DNA of 64,000 nucleotides from Colwellia sp. (lineage in GTDB: Bacteria > Pseudomonadota > Gammaproteobacteria > Enterobacterales > Alteromonadaceae): NCBI GenBank assembly GCA_002733765.1, contig NVWU01000005.1:62247-126246 (forward strand). The letters are read 5' to 3'. This document shows, piece by piece, positions 18,524 to 26,921 of the stretch (position 1 is its first letter; each line of letters starts with the position of its first letter). Under the pieces are notes generated by a model that was given only the letters and a program-made list of their open reading frames with translations, had not been told where the DNA came from and did not search any database. The translations under genes were made by a program, and so were the position numbers.

Positions 18524-19762
18524 TTATTTACCTTTTTGAGAAAGCGCAGTAATACGGCTAGACAAACTGAATAGACGAATAAAACCTTCGGCATGTTTTT
18601 GGTCATAAACATCGTCAGCACCAAATGTAGCAAATGCTTCTGAATAAAGGCTATTAGGAGAGCGACGTTGAATAACTTGCGCCATACCTTTGTATAGTTT
18701 AACGACAACATCACCCGTTAATTTTTCAGCAAATGACGCAGCTGAAGCCAATTGTGCTTTTGCTAATGGCGTAAACCAACGACCATCATAAATCACATGA
18801 GAAAACTCATGGCCTACTGATTCACGGTATTTTAATGATTCTTTATCAAGAATAAGTGTTTCTAAACCTTTATAAGCAGCCATTAATACTGTGCCACCTG
18901 GTGTTTCATAACAGCCACGAGATTTCATGCCCACTAAACGGTTTTCAACAATATCGATACGACCAACACCATGTGCTGCTGCTTTATCATTTAAGTACAT
19001 CAGCGCATCATAAGCTGGCGTGTTGTTTTCGCTAAAGTCTTTGCCATCAACGCTAACTAATTCACCTTCGACAAAGCTCAATTGTACTTTTTCGGCTACA
19101 TCAGGTGCATCCATAGGATCAACTGTCATCGTCCATACTTCTTTAGAAGGCTCACACCATGGGTCTTCTAATTCACCACCTTCGTGAGAAATATGCCAAG
19201 CATTGGCATCACGGCTGTAAATTTTAGTTAATGAAGCAGCACAAGGGATATTACGTTCAGCTAAATAATCAAGTAAGTCTTCACGTGAAACCATGTCCCA
19301 CTCACGCCAAGGAGCAATAACGGTAAGCTCAGGGGCAAGCGCAGCAAAACACGACTCAAAACGTACTTGGTCATTACCTTTACCAGTACAGCCATGACAA
19401 ACTGCATCAGCACCAACTTTTAAAGCAATTTCAATGTGAGCTTTAGCGATAATAGGACGTGCCATTGACGTACCTAACAAATATTGACCTTCGTAAACCG
19501 CACCCGTTTTAAGGATTGGGTAAATATACTCTTTAACATACTCTTCTTTTAAATCGGCTACATAGCACTCAGAAGCACCTGAAGCGATGGCTTTTTCTTT
19601 AATGCCAACTAGCTCTTCTTCACCTTGGCCAACATCAGCGCAAAAGGCAATAACTTCACAGTTATCATAATTTTCCTTTAACCATGGAATAATCGCTGAG
19701 GTGTCTAAACCACCTGAATAAGCTAATACGACTTTTTTAATTTTTTTCTTTTGAATACTCAT
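18524..19762 (-). CDS. argG: Argininosuccinate synthase
   Basis: A 412-residue enzyme joining citrulline and aspartate with ATP. The PP-loop ATP site is [14 protein letters not shown] at the N-terminus; further family marks are [26 protein letters not shown] and [12 protein letters not shown]. It is of the short (type 1) class common in most bacteria rather than the E. coli long class (447 residues). The gene is in the arg operon after argF, with 159 bases between them that contain no gene. Confidence 0.97.
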   Translation of the reverse strand: MSIQKKKIKKVVLAYSGGLDTSAIIPWLKENYDNCEVIAFCADVGQGEEELVGIKEKAIASGASECYVADLKEEYVKEYIYPILKTGAVYEGQYLLGTSMARPIIAKAHIEIALKVGADAVCHGCTGKGNDQVRFESCFAALAPELTVIAPWREWDMVSREDLLDYLAERNIPCAASLTKIYSRDANAWHISHEGGELEDPWCEPSKEVWTMTVDPMDAPDVAEKVQLSFVEGELVSVDGKDFSENNTPAYDALMYLNDKAAAHGVGRIDIVENRLVGMKSRGCYETPGGTVLMAAYKGLETLILDKESLKYRESVGHEFSHVIYDGRWFTPLAKAQLASAASFAEKLTGDVVVKLYKGMAQVIQRRSPNSLYSEAFATFGADDVYDQKHAEGFIRLFSLSSRITALSQKGK

Positions 19763-19921
19763 TATTTTGTTCTCTAAATTTGTTTAAATATTTTATTAAC
19801 TAAGATATGTATAATTATATCGCTGTTTATTGCAGATAGTTAGTTCAATTAAAAAAAAGTACGAAGTTGACGTTAATCAATGCGTACTTTTAACATTTAA
19901 ATAAACTAAATATCAAAAAAA

Positions 19922-20866
19922 TTATCGCGGCTTAAATAGTGATACTAAAACGGCATTTTGTGCCCACATTCTATTTTCCGCTTGTTGAAAGACAACCGCC
20001 ATATCACTGTCAAACAGTTCGGTGGTAATCTCTTCTTCCAAATGTGCTGGTTGACAATGCATTACGACACTTGCGTTCGCTTTAGTCATCAATTGATGAT
20101 TGACTTGATACGGAGCAAAGTGAGCCAATATTTTTGCTTTATTATTTGCGTCTTCATCACCCATTGAAATCCAAGTATCTGTATAGATAACATCTTGTGC
20201 GCCAATAGCATTAACATCTGTAGTAATGTTAAGTTTTGCACCCGACTCTTTTGCCAACGCCTGCGCTGTTTCTATAATATTGCTTTGTGCTTCATAACCT
20301 GTCGGCGTAAGTAGGGTAAAATCAACACCTAACGTTGCCGCCATAATCATCAATGAATTAGAAACATTGTTACCATCACCGACATAAGCCAATTTCACCG
20401 CACTTAATTCGCTTTTGTTTAACGACGGAAGTAGCTCTGTTAAAGTAACAAAATCAGCCAATGCTTGACAAGGATGATAGATATCACATAAGGCATTAAT
20501 CACAGGAACACTGCCGTGTTTAGCTAAACCTTGAATGGAATCATGGCTAAAGACACGAGCAACAATAGCATCGGCAAAACATGATAAATTTTTAGCATAA
20601 TCACTGACACGTTCACGTTCGCCTAATTTGCCGTTTTGTTGCCCTAAATACAAGGCATGACCACCAAGCTTGCTGATACCCATATCAAAACTGACATGAG
20701 TTCTTAATGACGGTTTTTCAAAAATCATTGCTACTGATTTTCCCGCTAACGCTTGATTATAGTCGGTAGGGTTGTTTTTAATCTTAATTGCTAATTTAAT
20801 CAAAGCTAACAATTGGCTTTTATTCAACTGATCATCAGCTAAAAAATGGTTTAATAGGTTCGACAT
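19922..20866 (-). CDS. argF: Ornithine carbamoyltransferase
   Basis: A 314-residue enzyme that makes citrulline from ornithine and carbamoyl phosphate. The carbamoyl-phosphate site reads PSLRTHVSFDMG where family members normally have S-x-R-T-R; the second arginine is histidine here. The ornithine loop is DTWISMGDE and the second catalytic loop is HCQPAHLEEE (HCLP class with Q, as in Shewanella). Other parts (GDGNNVSNSLM, YHPCQALADF) are standard. The acetylornithine pathway alternative is made unlikely by the presence of argE in the same locus. It is third in the arg operon. Confidence 0.94.
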   Translation of the reverse strand: MSNLLNHFLADDQLNKSQLLALIKLAIKIKNNPTDYNQALAGKSVAMIFEKPSLRTHVSFDMGISKLGGHALYLGQQNGKLGERERVSDYAKNLSCFADAIVARVFSHDSIQGLAKHGSVPVINALCDIYHPCQALADFVTLTELLPSLNKSELSAVKLAYVGDGNNVSNSLMIMAATLGVDFTLLTPTGYEAQSNIIETAQALAKESGAKLNITTDVNAIGAQDVIYTDTWISMGDEDANNKAKILAHFAPYQVNHQLMTKANASVVMHCQPAHLEEEITTELFDSDMAVVFQQAENRMWAQNAVLVSLFKPR

Positions 20867-20934
20867 GGTATCTTCTTTTAAAAAATTTATTACGTTAATG
20901 CCCTGCTGTTCTTTATTCGAAGGGCTATAAAATG

Positions 20935-21714
20935 TTAATCAGGTTGAATTTGTGTTCCTACACCCTGACCATCAAGCAATTGCATAATTTGCTCTGGCGA
21001 TTGCCAGCTGGCAACCGCGATACTTCGTCGTAATTGATTCGCCGCATGTAAGGCTGCATTGACTTTAGCGGTCATGCCGCCCGCAATAACACCTTCACTA
21101 ATAAGCTTGTTTGCTTGCTCACTATTTAAACTAGGCAAATACTCGCCATCAGCACCTTTTACGCCATTAACATCAGTCAATAACAATAATTGTGCGTTTA
21201 ATAACTGGCAAATAGCAACGGCAGCATCATCCGCATTTACATTTACTAGGTCACCATTGGTTAAGGCGCCAATAGAAGAAATAACCGGTAGAAAATGACT
21301 ATTTAACAAGGCATCTAATAATATACTATTTTTAGCACTAGGAAGACCCACTTGCCCTAAGTTTTGTGGTGATAAACTGCAGTGAATCATATCACCATCG
21401 GCTAACGATAAGCCCACAGCCGGTAAATTCATACTATTCGCAGCCGCCACTATCGATTTATTCACCGTACCCGCTAGTGCGCCGCTAATTAGGCCAATTT
21501 GCTCTTTAGGGGTTACTCTCAAACCATGCTTTTTAACGGTGGTAAAACCTGCTTGCGCTAACATATCATCAACGACACAACCGCCACCATGTACTAAAAC
21601 GACTTTGGCGTCAGCCTTTAGCTTGACGATCACTGATAATAAATTATTAAGTGCACCTTCTTTTTCTAAGATAGCACCGCCTATTTTTATAACTAAAGGT
21701 TTAGGATTATTCAT
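20935..21714 (-). CDS. argB: Acetylglutamate kinase
   Basis: A 259-residue amino acid kinase phosphorylating N-acetylglutamate. The glycine loops KIGGAILEKEGA and LVHGGGCVVDDML bind ATP and substrate; VNADDAAVAICQLL and LLTDVNGVKG complete the nucleotide site, and VIAGGMTAKVNAAL the substrate site. The length and lack of the N-terminal helix extension make it the short, E. coli-type, arginine-insensitive class, so feedback control would sit at ArgA. It lies between argC (39 bases) and argF (68 bases). Confidence 0.96.
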   Translation of the reverse strand: MNNPKPLVIKIGGAILEKEGALNNLLSVIVKLKADAKVVLVHGGGCVVDDMLAQAGFTTVKKHGLRVTPKEQIGLISGALAGTVNKSIVAAANSMNLPAVGLSLADGDMIHCSLSPQNLGQVGLPSAKNSILLDALLNSHFLPVISSIGALTNGDLVNVNADDAAVAICQLLNAQLLLLTDVNGVKGADGEYLPSLNSEQANKLISEGVIAGGMTAKVNAALHAANQLRRSIAVASWQSPEQIMQLLDGQGVGTQIQPD

Positions 21715-21753
21715 CTTTTGTCTCTTAATGTTGCCGTGATGCTCTATTCGATA

Positions 21754-22776
21754 TTACAGTTTATTGGGTAGCAAACTATACTCACTTGGTAAACCAAGAG
21801 AAATATTAAAACATTGTAACGCCTGTGATGCTGCACCTTTTAATAAATTATCAATAGCACAACTTACCACCAGCACATGTTTTTCTTCATCAAGCTGCCA
21901 ATGTACATCAGCAAATGGGGTATTGGCAACATTGCCAATTTGCGGCCAAGCTTTGACTAATCTCACCAATGGCTTATCAGCATAGGCTTGCTCAAATGCT
22001 TGAGTTACTTGTTTAGCGGTAATTTCTGTTTTTAACTGCAAAGTCACCGTTGCCAATAAACCTCTAGTATAAGGGGCTAAATGGGGATTAAATATCACTT
22101 GCGCATTCGCTTCTTGCGATATTTCTGGTTGGTGTCTGTGCTGTAAAATATTATAGGGCTTTAGACTCACTTCATTAAAGTTAGTGGCCAAAGAGGCGCT
22201 TCTGCCAGCACCACTAACACCACTAATACCATTAACCACAATAAGTGAATTTTCGATATGAAAGTTGTTGCTGGTGATAGGTTTGAGAGAAAGTAAACTG
22301 GCAGTTGGATAACAACCGGGGACGGCAATTAAATTAGTACTCGCAATGTCGTCTTGCTGCCATTCGGCTAGGCCATACTTAGCACTTGCTAGTGCCTCTA
22401 TATTGGCATGTTCGAAACCATAAAAAGTTGGATAATCTTGAGGGTTTTTCAGTCTAAAGCCACCTGAGAGATCAAAAACTTTGACTCCTGCCTCGACAAA
22501 AGCATGTGCCCAATCAGCACTAAACTCATGAGGAGTAGCAAAAAAAACAGCATCTAATTGTTTGGCCGAAGCCTCAAACCATTCCTTAGAAAAAGATTTC
22601 AGAGGTATATCACATATCCCCTGCCAGCGACCATGTAACTCGCTAAAAAGTTTTCCACAAGAAGTAGAGTTTTCCGACACAACCAAATGTTGTATTGAAA
22701 CTTTATCGTGCCGACATAATAAACCAACTAATTCAGCACCCGCATAACCACTTGCGCCGATAACGGCGACCTTCAT
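21754..22776 (-). CDS. argC: N-acetyl-gamma-glutamyl-phosphate reductase
   Basis: A 340-residue NADPH-dependent reductase, third step of arginine synthesis. The Rossmann motif is VAVIGASGYAGAELVGLLCRH right at the N-terminus, the catalytic cysteine is in VPGCYPTAS and the histidine in HRHQPEI. First gene of the argCBFGH(A)-argA operon. The ATG at 22776 places the Rossmann strand as in the family; a GTG at 22788 preceded by AAGG, or an ATG at 22806, would add 4 or 10 residues and cannot be excluded. Expression is probably repressed by ArgR at the boxes lying between this gene and argE. Confidence 0.95.
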   Translation of the reverse strand: MKVAVIGASGYAGAELVGLLCRHDKVSIQHLVVSENSTSCGKLFSELHGRWQGICDIPLKSFSKEWFEASAKQLDAVFFATPHEFSADWAHAFVEAGVKVFDLSGGFRLKNPQDYPTFYGFEHANIEALASAKYGLAEWQQDDIASTNLIAVPGCYPTASLLSLKPITSNNFHIENSLIVVNGISGVSGAGRSASLATNFNEVSLKPYNILQHRHQPEISQEANAQVIFNPHLAPYTRGLLATVTLQLKTEITAKQVTQAFEQAYADKPLVRLVKAWPQIGNVANTPFADVHWQLDEEKHVLVVSCAIDNLLKGAASQALQCFNISLGLPSEYSLLPNKL

Positions 22777-23004
22777 AACTTTTGACACAACAAAATACCT
22801 TAACATTCAAATAAACAATAACGATATGCTTTTTACCAGGGAATAACTACCTCTTATAACTAAAGCATTCAAGAGATAATAAAAAATTCTCTATCGTCGT
22901 CGTATTTCTTGAACAATTAGCATTACACTATACCTTATAAAAAATAGCCTTATGAAAACAGGTTATCTACAATATGATAGTAATTTATCAGTTAATGGAT
23001 AGTT

Positions 23005-23043
23005 ATGCAACAATTAAGCATAACTATTTAAGTTTTTATTCAG
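23005..23043. promoter_or_regulatory. Tandem ARG boxes (ArgR operator)
   Basis: Two 18-base imperfect palindromes of the ARG-box type lie at 23005-23022 (ATGCAacaattaaGCATA) and 23026-23043 (on the minus strand CTGAATaaaaACTTAAAT), separated by exactly 3 bases, the spacing at which an ArgR hexamer binds. They sit 22 bases before argE and about 230 before argC, so direct repression of argE is most likely and repression of the divergent argC promoter is possible. Confidence 0.75.
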
Positions 23044-23064
23044 TATTTTTCCGGAATAGTTTTT

Positions 23065-24237
23065 ATGTCACAACTACCTAATTTCACACAATCATTAACT
23101 CAGTTGATTGCCTGCCCTTCTATTAGCTCAACTCAAGCCAGTTGGGATCAGGGTAATTTAGAAGTTATTCAATTGCTTGCTACGTGGTTTGAGCAGTTAG
23201 GCTTTAGCATTGATATTCAAAAAGTACCCGGCGCACATAAAAGCAGTGACAATAAATATAACTTGCTCGCTAAACTTGGCAGTGGTGAAGGAGGCTTGTT
23301 ACTTGCGGGTCATAGTGACACCGTTCCCTTTGATGAAAAACGCTGGCAAAGTGATCCTATGGGTGTAGTCAATAAAGATGATAAATTTTATGGCTTAGGT
23401 ACTTGTGATATGAAAGGATTTTTCGCCTTTATTTTACAAGCCTGTAAAGGTCTTAATGCTAAACAATTAAAAAAACCATTATATATTTTAGCAACTGCCG
23501 ATGAAGAAACCACCATGGCTGGAGCGCGTTTTTTTGCCCAAAGCCAAGCAGCAAAACCTGACGTGGCAATTATTGGTGAACCCACTAACTTAGTACCGGT
23601 AATGATGCACAAAGGCCACATGTCACATCGTATTAGTGTGCAAGGACAGTCGGGCCATTCGAGTAAACCGAGTTTGGGTGTTAATGCTATTGAAATTATG
23701 TATAAGGTGATTGGTGAACTCATCAGCCTACAAGAAAAGTTCAGAGTGAATTATAAAAATGAAGCCTTTGATGTACCCGCGCCAACGTTAAATTTTGGCG
23801 CTATTAAAGGCGGTGATAATGCCAACCGTATATGTGGCCATTGCGACTTAGACATTGATTTACGATCACTGCCAGGTATGACTGATGACGAATTATTACA
23901 TTGGTTAAGTGAAACATTAAAGCCCTTAGCTGAGCAATATCCCGGCAGGATTAGTTTTGAAGAGTTACATCCTAGCTCACCAAGCTTTGAACAAGAGAAA
24001 CGCACCAATGACAAAGAATGTTTTGTTAGCATTGCTGAAGAAATTAGTGGTCATGCCTGCTGTGCGGTAAATTACGCGACTGAAGCACCCTATATTCAAC
24101 AGCTAGGCTGCCAAACAATTGTACTTGGACCAGGTTCAATTGACCAAGCACATCAGCCGAATGAGTTTTTAGCTCATAGTGAAATTGAAAAAACAGATAA
24201 GTTGTTGGTAGCAATGATCCAACGTTATTGTTTATAA
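23065..24237 (+). CDS. argE: Acetylornithine deacetylase
   Basis: A 390-residue M20-family zinc hydrolase that frees ornithine from N-acetylornithine. Metal ligands and catalytic residues are in LLAGHSDTVPFDE, LGTCDMKGFFAF, TADEETTMAGARF and the late LGPGSIDQAHQPNEFL; the dimerisation/lid domain lies at about 180-290 (GQSGHSSKPSLGVNAIE). Having argE rather than argJ means a linear pathway in which N-acetylglutamate must be made anew, which fits the presence of argA. It is divergent from the argC operon across the ARG boxes. Confidence 0.96.
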   Translation: MSQLPNFTQSLTQLIACPSISSTQASWDQGNLEVIQLLATWFEQLGFSIDIQKVPGAHKSSDNKYNLLAKLGSGEGGLLLAGHSDTVPFDEKRWQSDPMGVVNKDDKFYGLGTCDMKGFFAFILQACKGLNAKQLKKPLYILATADEETTMAGARFFAQSQAAKPDVAIIGEPTNLVPVMMHKGHMSHRISVQGQSGHSSKPSLGVNAIEIMYKVIGELISLQEKFRVNYKNEAFDVPAPTLNFGAIKGGDNANRICGHCDLDIDLRSLPGMTDDELLHWLSETLKPLAEQYPGRISFEELHPSSPSFEQEKRTNDKECFVSIAEEISGHACCAVNYATEAPYIQQLGCQTIVLGPGSIDQAHQPNEFLAHSEIEKTDKLLVAMIQRYCL

Positions 24238-24279
24238 ATATAAAACAACCTCAAAAATGTGAGAACGTCACTAATGTTC

Positions 24280-24651
24280 TCATTTCCCCAAGTTTTTTAA
24301 CTCTTTAAGATCACTGCGTGCTATTTCTTGAGCGTAAATAGCCGTTGGATTATCTCTAATGCTCGAATATAGTACGACTTTACTATCAGTTACTTGAATA
24401 CCATAATTACCTGATGTTAGGTAAATACCACCCGAATATCGACCCGATGTCGATAACCAGCCAGCTTTGTGTTGCTCTAGCCATTCCTTCAGCATAACGT
24501 ACTCTGCATCTTTCGCAGTTAACGGTATTTGTTTTTCACCGTCATCGCTCAAAAATACTATTACTTCGGTATCAAGTTGCACATCAATCAACTTACTGCA
24601 GCCTGTTAACAAAAGTAATAGTGTTGATAAAACTAAAACATATTTTTTCAT
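24280..24651 (-). CDS. Lipoprotein of unknown function
   Basis: A 123-residue lipoprotein with signal peptide and lipobox LLTGC (C18). The mature part is about 105 residues, mixed alpha/beta (VIVFLSDDGEKQIPL, then a helix KDAEYVMLKEWLEQHK, then the strands GGIYLTSGNYGIQVTDSKVV). No family is recognised. It converges with argE, 42 bases after the argE stop, with an imperfect hairpin around 24255-24283 between them. Upstream, 200 bases separate it from the divergent Fur-boxed operon. Confidence 0.65.
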   Translation of the reverse strand: MKKYVLVLSTLLLLLTGCSKLIDVQLDTEVIVFLSDDGEKQIPLTAKDAEYVMLKEWLEQHKAGWLSTSGRYSGGIYLTSGNYGIQVTDSKVVLYSSIRDNPTAIYAQEIARSDLKELKNLGK

Positions 24652-24800
24652 TTTTATTGTCCAATCTATTTATATTGTGAATCAAGTACGTTAAAACTAA
24701 TATTTTAAACTAGTTTTCTTTTGATGATTTGATAGAACTCAAGCTATTGCCTTCATTTTTCTTTTAATTAACCAAAACAGTAAAAAACCTTGCAAATACA

Positions 24801-24819
24801 AATAGGAATGATTATCATT
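24801..24819. promoter_or_regulatory. Fur box A, upstream of the pseudoazurin/Ni-SOD operon
   Basis: The 19-base site contains AATGATTATCATT-type core (7-1-7 symmetry) and fits the gammaproteobacterial Fur consensus in 15 of 18 defined positions by eye. It lies 32 bases before the ATG of the pseudoazurin gene, where binding of Fur-Fe(II) would block transcription. The operon would thus be switched on when iron is scarce. Confidence 0.75.
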
Positions 24820-24850
24820 TATATATCAATATAAACTGAGAATCACATAA

Positions 24851-25291
24851 ATGACTAAGTTAACAATATTCAGCCTTTGCCTACTTCTTTGCTCAAGTGT
24901 AGTAAATGCTAAAGAACATATAGTAAATTTAAAAACGACTGGTAATAACGGAAAAATGATGGTGTTTGAACCGATGTTATTACAGATTTCTGTTGGTGAT
25001 ACGGTAAATTTCATTCCTTCTGACACATCACATAATGCCGTCTCATTTTCAGTGCCCTCTGATAAATCAACATTTAACACGCCATACGGAAAAGCAACAA
25101 AAATCACCTTCAGCGAAAAGGGTGTTGTATTAGTCAAATGCCTACCTCATTTTGTTATGGGTATGATTGGCGTTATTCAAGTTGGTGATGATGTTGATAA
25201 AACAAAAGCATTAGCTGATTGGAATGCCATTAAGGATGGCGTTGCTATGAATAAAGAAGCAGTAGATAAGGCATTAGCTAAAATAAAATAA
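24851..25291 (+). CDS. Pseudoazurin-type periplasmic blue copper protein
   Basis: A 146-residue cupredoxin with signal peptide (1-20, ending VNA). The type 1 copper ligands are a histidine in DTSHNAVSF and the cluster VKCLPHFVMGM, giving Cys, His and Met with pseudoazurin spacing. The C-terminal helical tail (about 115-146) is also as in pseudoazurins. It carries electrons in the periplasm, usually to nitrite or nitrous-oxide reductase or to cytochromes; none is in the window. Here it opens an iron-controlled operon with nickel superoxide dismutase, which suggests a role as copper-based replacement for an iron electron carrier. That role is inference. Confidence 0.85.
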   Translation: MTKLTIFSLCLLLCSSVVNAKEHIVNLKTTGNNGKMMVFEPMLLQISVGDTVNFIPSDTSHNAVSFSVPSDKSTFNTPYGKATKITFSEKGVVLVKCLPHFVMGMIGVIQVGDDVDKTKALADWNAIKDGVAMNKEAVDKALAKIK

Positions 25292-25326
25292 CATCACATT
25301 TACAAACAAATATTTGCGAGAAAATT

Positions 25327-25755
25327 ATGTATCAATGGCAAAGCTTACTAGCAGACGGTAATGATTGTTTCCATAAAAAAGATTGGTCTCAAGCTGAATA
25401 TTATTATAAGGATGCCGCTTTTTGTCTTGAGCTCTTATGCGCAACTAATACCAAAGATATTCAATTATTGATGGGATGGATATGTGCTTTACATAATCTA
25501 GCAACTTTATTTGAAGTACAAAATAATCCCGATTTATCTTTAAAATATTTATTAATTCCCCATAACCGAATGTTATCAATTACGGCCTCAAATGAACAAT
25601 GTGAAGACATGAAGCTTATCGCATCAAATGCCTTAAAAATCACATTTATGCCTATCCTTATGTTTTCAAAACGGCACCCCATCTGCCCAAGTTGTCAGCA
25701 ATCTTTGGAAGAATTTAAACAAAACCTTGAAGCACAACAATGTGACATTCATTAG
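25327..25755 (+). CDS. Small TPR-like protein of unknown function in the Ni-SOD operon
   Basis: A 142-residue cytoplasmic protein starting 35 bases after the pseudoazurin stop. Residues 1-75 look like two helical-hairpin repeats of TPR kind (DGNDCFHKKDWSQAEYYYKDA; LMGWICALHNLATLFEVQNN). The C-terminus contains CPSCQ and further His/Cys residues (RHPICPSCQQS, QQCDIH), which could bind a metal. It resembles short helical proteins reported in Vibrio-like genomes without assigned function (DUF2753-like is a possible match, not certain). Operon position suggests a chaperone or adaptor for nickel or copper insertion; this is inference. Confidence 0.72.
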   Translation: MYQWQSLLADGNDCFHKKDWSQAEYYYKDAAFCLELLCATNTKDIQLLMGWICALHNLATLFEVQNNPDLSLKYLLIPHNRMLSITASNEQCEDMKLIASNALKITFMPILMFSKRHPICPSCQQSLEEFKQNLEAQQCDIH

Positions 25756-25782
25756 GCTCTACTATTAAACAAGGAACCCACC

Positions 25783-25986
25783 ATGAAAACGACACAACTA
25801 ATTTTAATAATTTTTATGAGCTGTTTTAGCGCAGTAACATTTGCTCACGCTGGCCATGACCATAACTCTCCTTTGGCACTATTAAGTCATTTATTTTGGG
25901 TTGTTCCTGTAATAATCATCGCGGCTATTTTATATAGTAAAAATTTAAAGAAAGAATACGGTATTAAACCTACCAAACAAAAGTGA
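25783..25986 (+). CDS. Small histidine-rich membrane protein
   Basis: A 67-residue protein with a signal peptide or first membrane helix (1-21), a short metal-binding-like motif AHAGHDHNS exposed after it, and a second membrane helix (about 33-50, LFWVVPVIIIAAILY), ending in a basic tail. The histidine cluster directly after the signal sequence resembles metal-binding N-termini of nickel or cobalt transport components. It lies 27 bases after the TPR-like gene and 19 before sodN, with AAGGA in front of the start. A role in nickel handling for SodN is a reasonable guess only. Confidence 0.72.
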   Translation: MKTTQLILIIFMSCFSAVTFAHAGHDHNSPLALLSHLFWVVPVIIIAAILYSKNLKKEYGIKPTKQK

Positions 25987-26005
25987 AATATTGAAGGATA
26001 ACGTC

Positions 26006-26509
26006 ATGCTATATAACTTAATTCAAAAATTAGATGAAAAAGTACATTTTTCAACCGTGTCAGCTCATTGTGATATTCCCTGCAAAATTTATGATCCTAT
26101 TCATGCTCAACTAGCAACATTAACCATGATAAGAATGGTTGATTTACTAAATGAATTACAAAATAAATCTGAATTATCTATTAATGATCAAGCTCAATTT
26201 TTACGTTTAGTTACGCAAAAAGAAACACATGGCATTCAGGTAAAAAAAGAAATTACCGTTATTTGGGGTGATTTTATTAAAGCACCTCAATTAGAGAAAT
26301 TTCCTGAAATTCATTCACTAGTGCATAGCATTATGCTAGAAACATCGAATGCGAAACAACGTATTAGTAAAGAAGCAACCTTATCTTTATTAGCAAAAGT
26401 AAATCGTTTTGCCGAAATATTTTGGCATTGCAAAGGCATCCAAACTTATAAGGCACAATGTCCATATCCACCAGAGCAAGATTTAATTTACCCTGTATTA
26501 ACTTCATGA
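26006..26509 (+). CDS. sodN: Nickel superoxide dismutase precursor
   Basis: A 167-residue precursor of Ni-SOD. The diagnostic nickel hook HCDIPCKIYDP starts at residue 21, so a 20-residue propeptide would be removed to free the N-terminal histidine that, with the two cysteines, binds nickel. The following helical bundle (AQLATLTMIRMVDLLNEL; HSLVHSIMLETSNAKQRIS) and a C-terminal YKAQCPYPP fit the family. The mature form of about 147 residues is somewhat longer than that of Streptomyces (117). Start: the ATG at 26006 has AAGGAT 7 bases before it; a TTG at 25991 would lie between the ribosome binding site and the preceding stop. The sodX start overlaps its stop. Confidence 0.93.
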   Translation: MLYNLIQKLDEKVHFSTVSAHCDIPCKIYDPIHAQLATLTMIRMVDLLNELQNKSELSINDQAQFLRLVTQKETHGIQVKKEITVIWGDFIKAPQLEKFPEIHSLVHSIMLETSNAKQRISKEATLSLLAKVNRFAEIFWHCKGIQTYKAQCPYPPEQDLIYPVLTS

Positions 26510-26805
26510 CATTTTTAGGTTTAAAAATTTGGAAAGTAACTGGGCATAGCATGTTTCCGAGTATTCCTCAGCATAGCTATGTTTTAGTTGTTCATTGGTT
26601 TAAATTTAAAAAACTAAAACCTGATCAAACAATATTAATAAACCATCCTCAACACGGCTTACTGATCAAAAATATCGCATTAATAGACAAAAATGATTTG
26701 GTTTGGTGTAAAGGTGAAAATTTATCTAGCATCACTGTTGAAAAGTTAGGTCCGGTAAATAAAAGGCAAATCATTGGTAAGGCATTAAAAATATTTAAAA
26801 ATTAG
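26506..26805 (+). CDS. sodX: Ni-SOD maturation protease (S24/S26 family)
   Basis: A 99-residue member of the signal-peptidase-like S26 group. The catalytic serine lies in VTGHSMFPSI (residue 15) and the lysine in a LLIKNIALID segment; small residues and KGENLSS follow the type. SodX-like proteases cut the SodN propeptide ahead of the hook histidine. The ATG overlaps the sodN stop (ATGA), a classic translational coupling. An upstream in-frame start would intrude into sodN. It closes the Fur-controlled operon; about 40 bases later the next Fur box begins. Confidence 0.88.
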   Translation: MTFLGLKIWKVTGHSMFPSIPQHSYVLVVHWFKFKKLKPDQTILINHPQHGLLIKNIALIDKNDLVWCKGENLSSITVEKLGPVNKRQIIGKALKIFKN

Positions 26806-26842
26806 TTTTTTATAGAGGAAGGGAATAAAACAAACAAATCTA

Positions 26843-26861
26843 ATTGAGAATGATTTTCATT
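26843..26861. promoter_or_regulatory. Fur box B1 upstream of the haem receptor
   Basis: The site matches the Fur consensus in 16 of 18 defined positions by eye (GAGAATGATTTTCATT core). It lies 61 bases before the TonB receptor ATG and is the strongest Fur box in the window. Confidence 0.8.
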
Positions 26862-26891
26862 TACAGGTGAATATAAACAACGCATAATAGA

Positions 26892-26910
26892 AACAACAAT
26901 GATTCTCACT
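26892..26910. promoter_or_regulatory. Fur box B2 upstream of the haem receptor
   Basis: A second Fur-like site (AATGATTCTCACT core; 14 of 18 positions by eye) lies 31 bases after B1 and 11 bases before the receptor ATG. Two boxes would give cooperative repression overlapping the ribosome binding region. Confidence 0.6.
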
Positions 26911-26921
26911 TAGATTTACAT

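Noticed and set aside
24255-24283. Terminator between argE and the lipoprotein gene
   Set aside because: The stem needs a two-base bulge and has a weak T run, so it was not listed as a separate terminator.
24851-25291. Pseudoazurin as a partner of denitrification
   Set aside because: No nitrite or nitrous-oxide reductase lies in the window, and the gene is the head of a Fur-boxed Ni-SOD operon. The link remains possible elsewhere in the genome.
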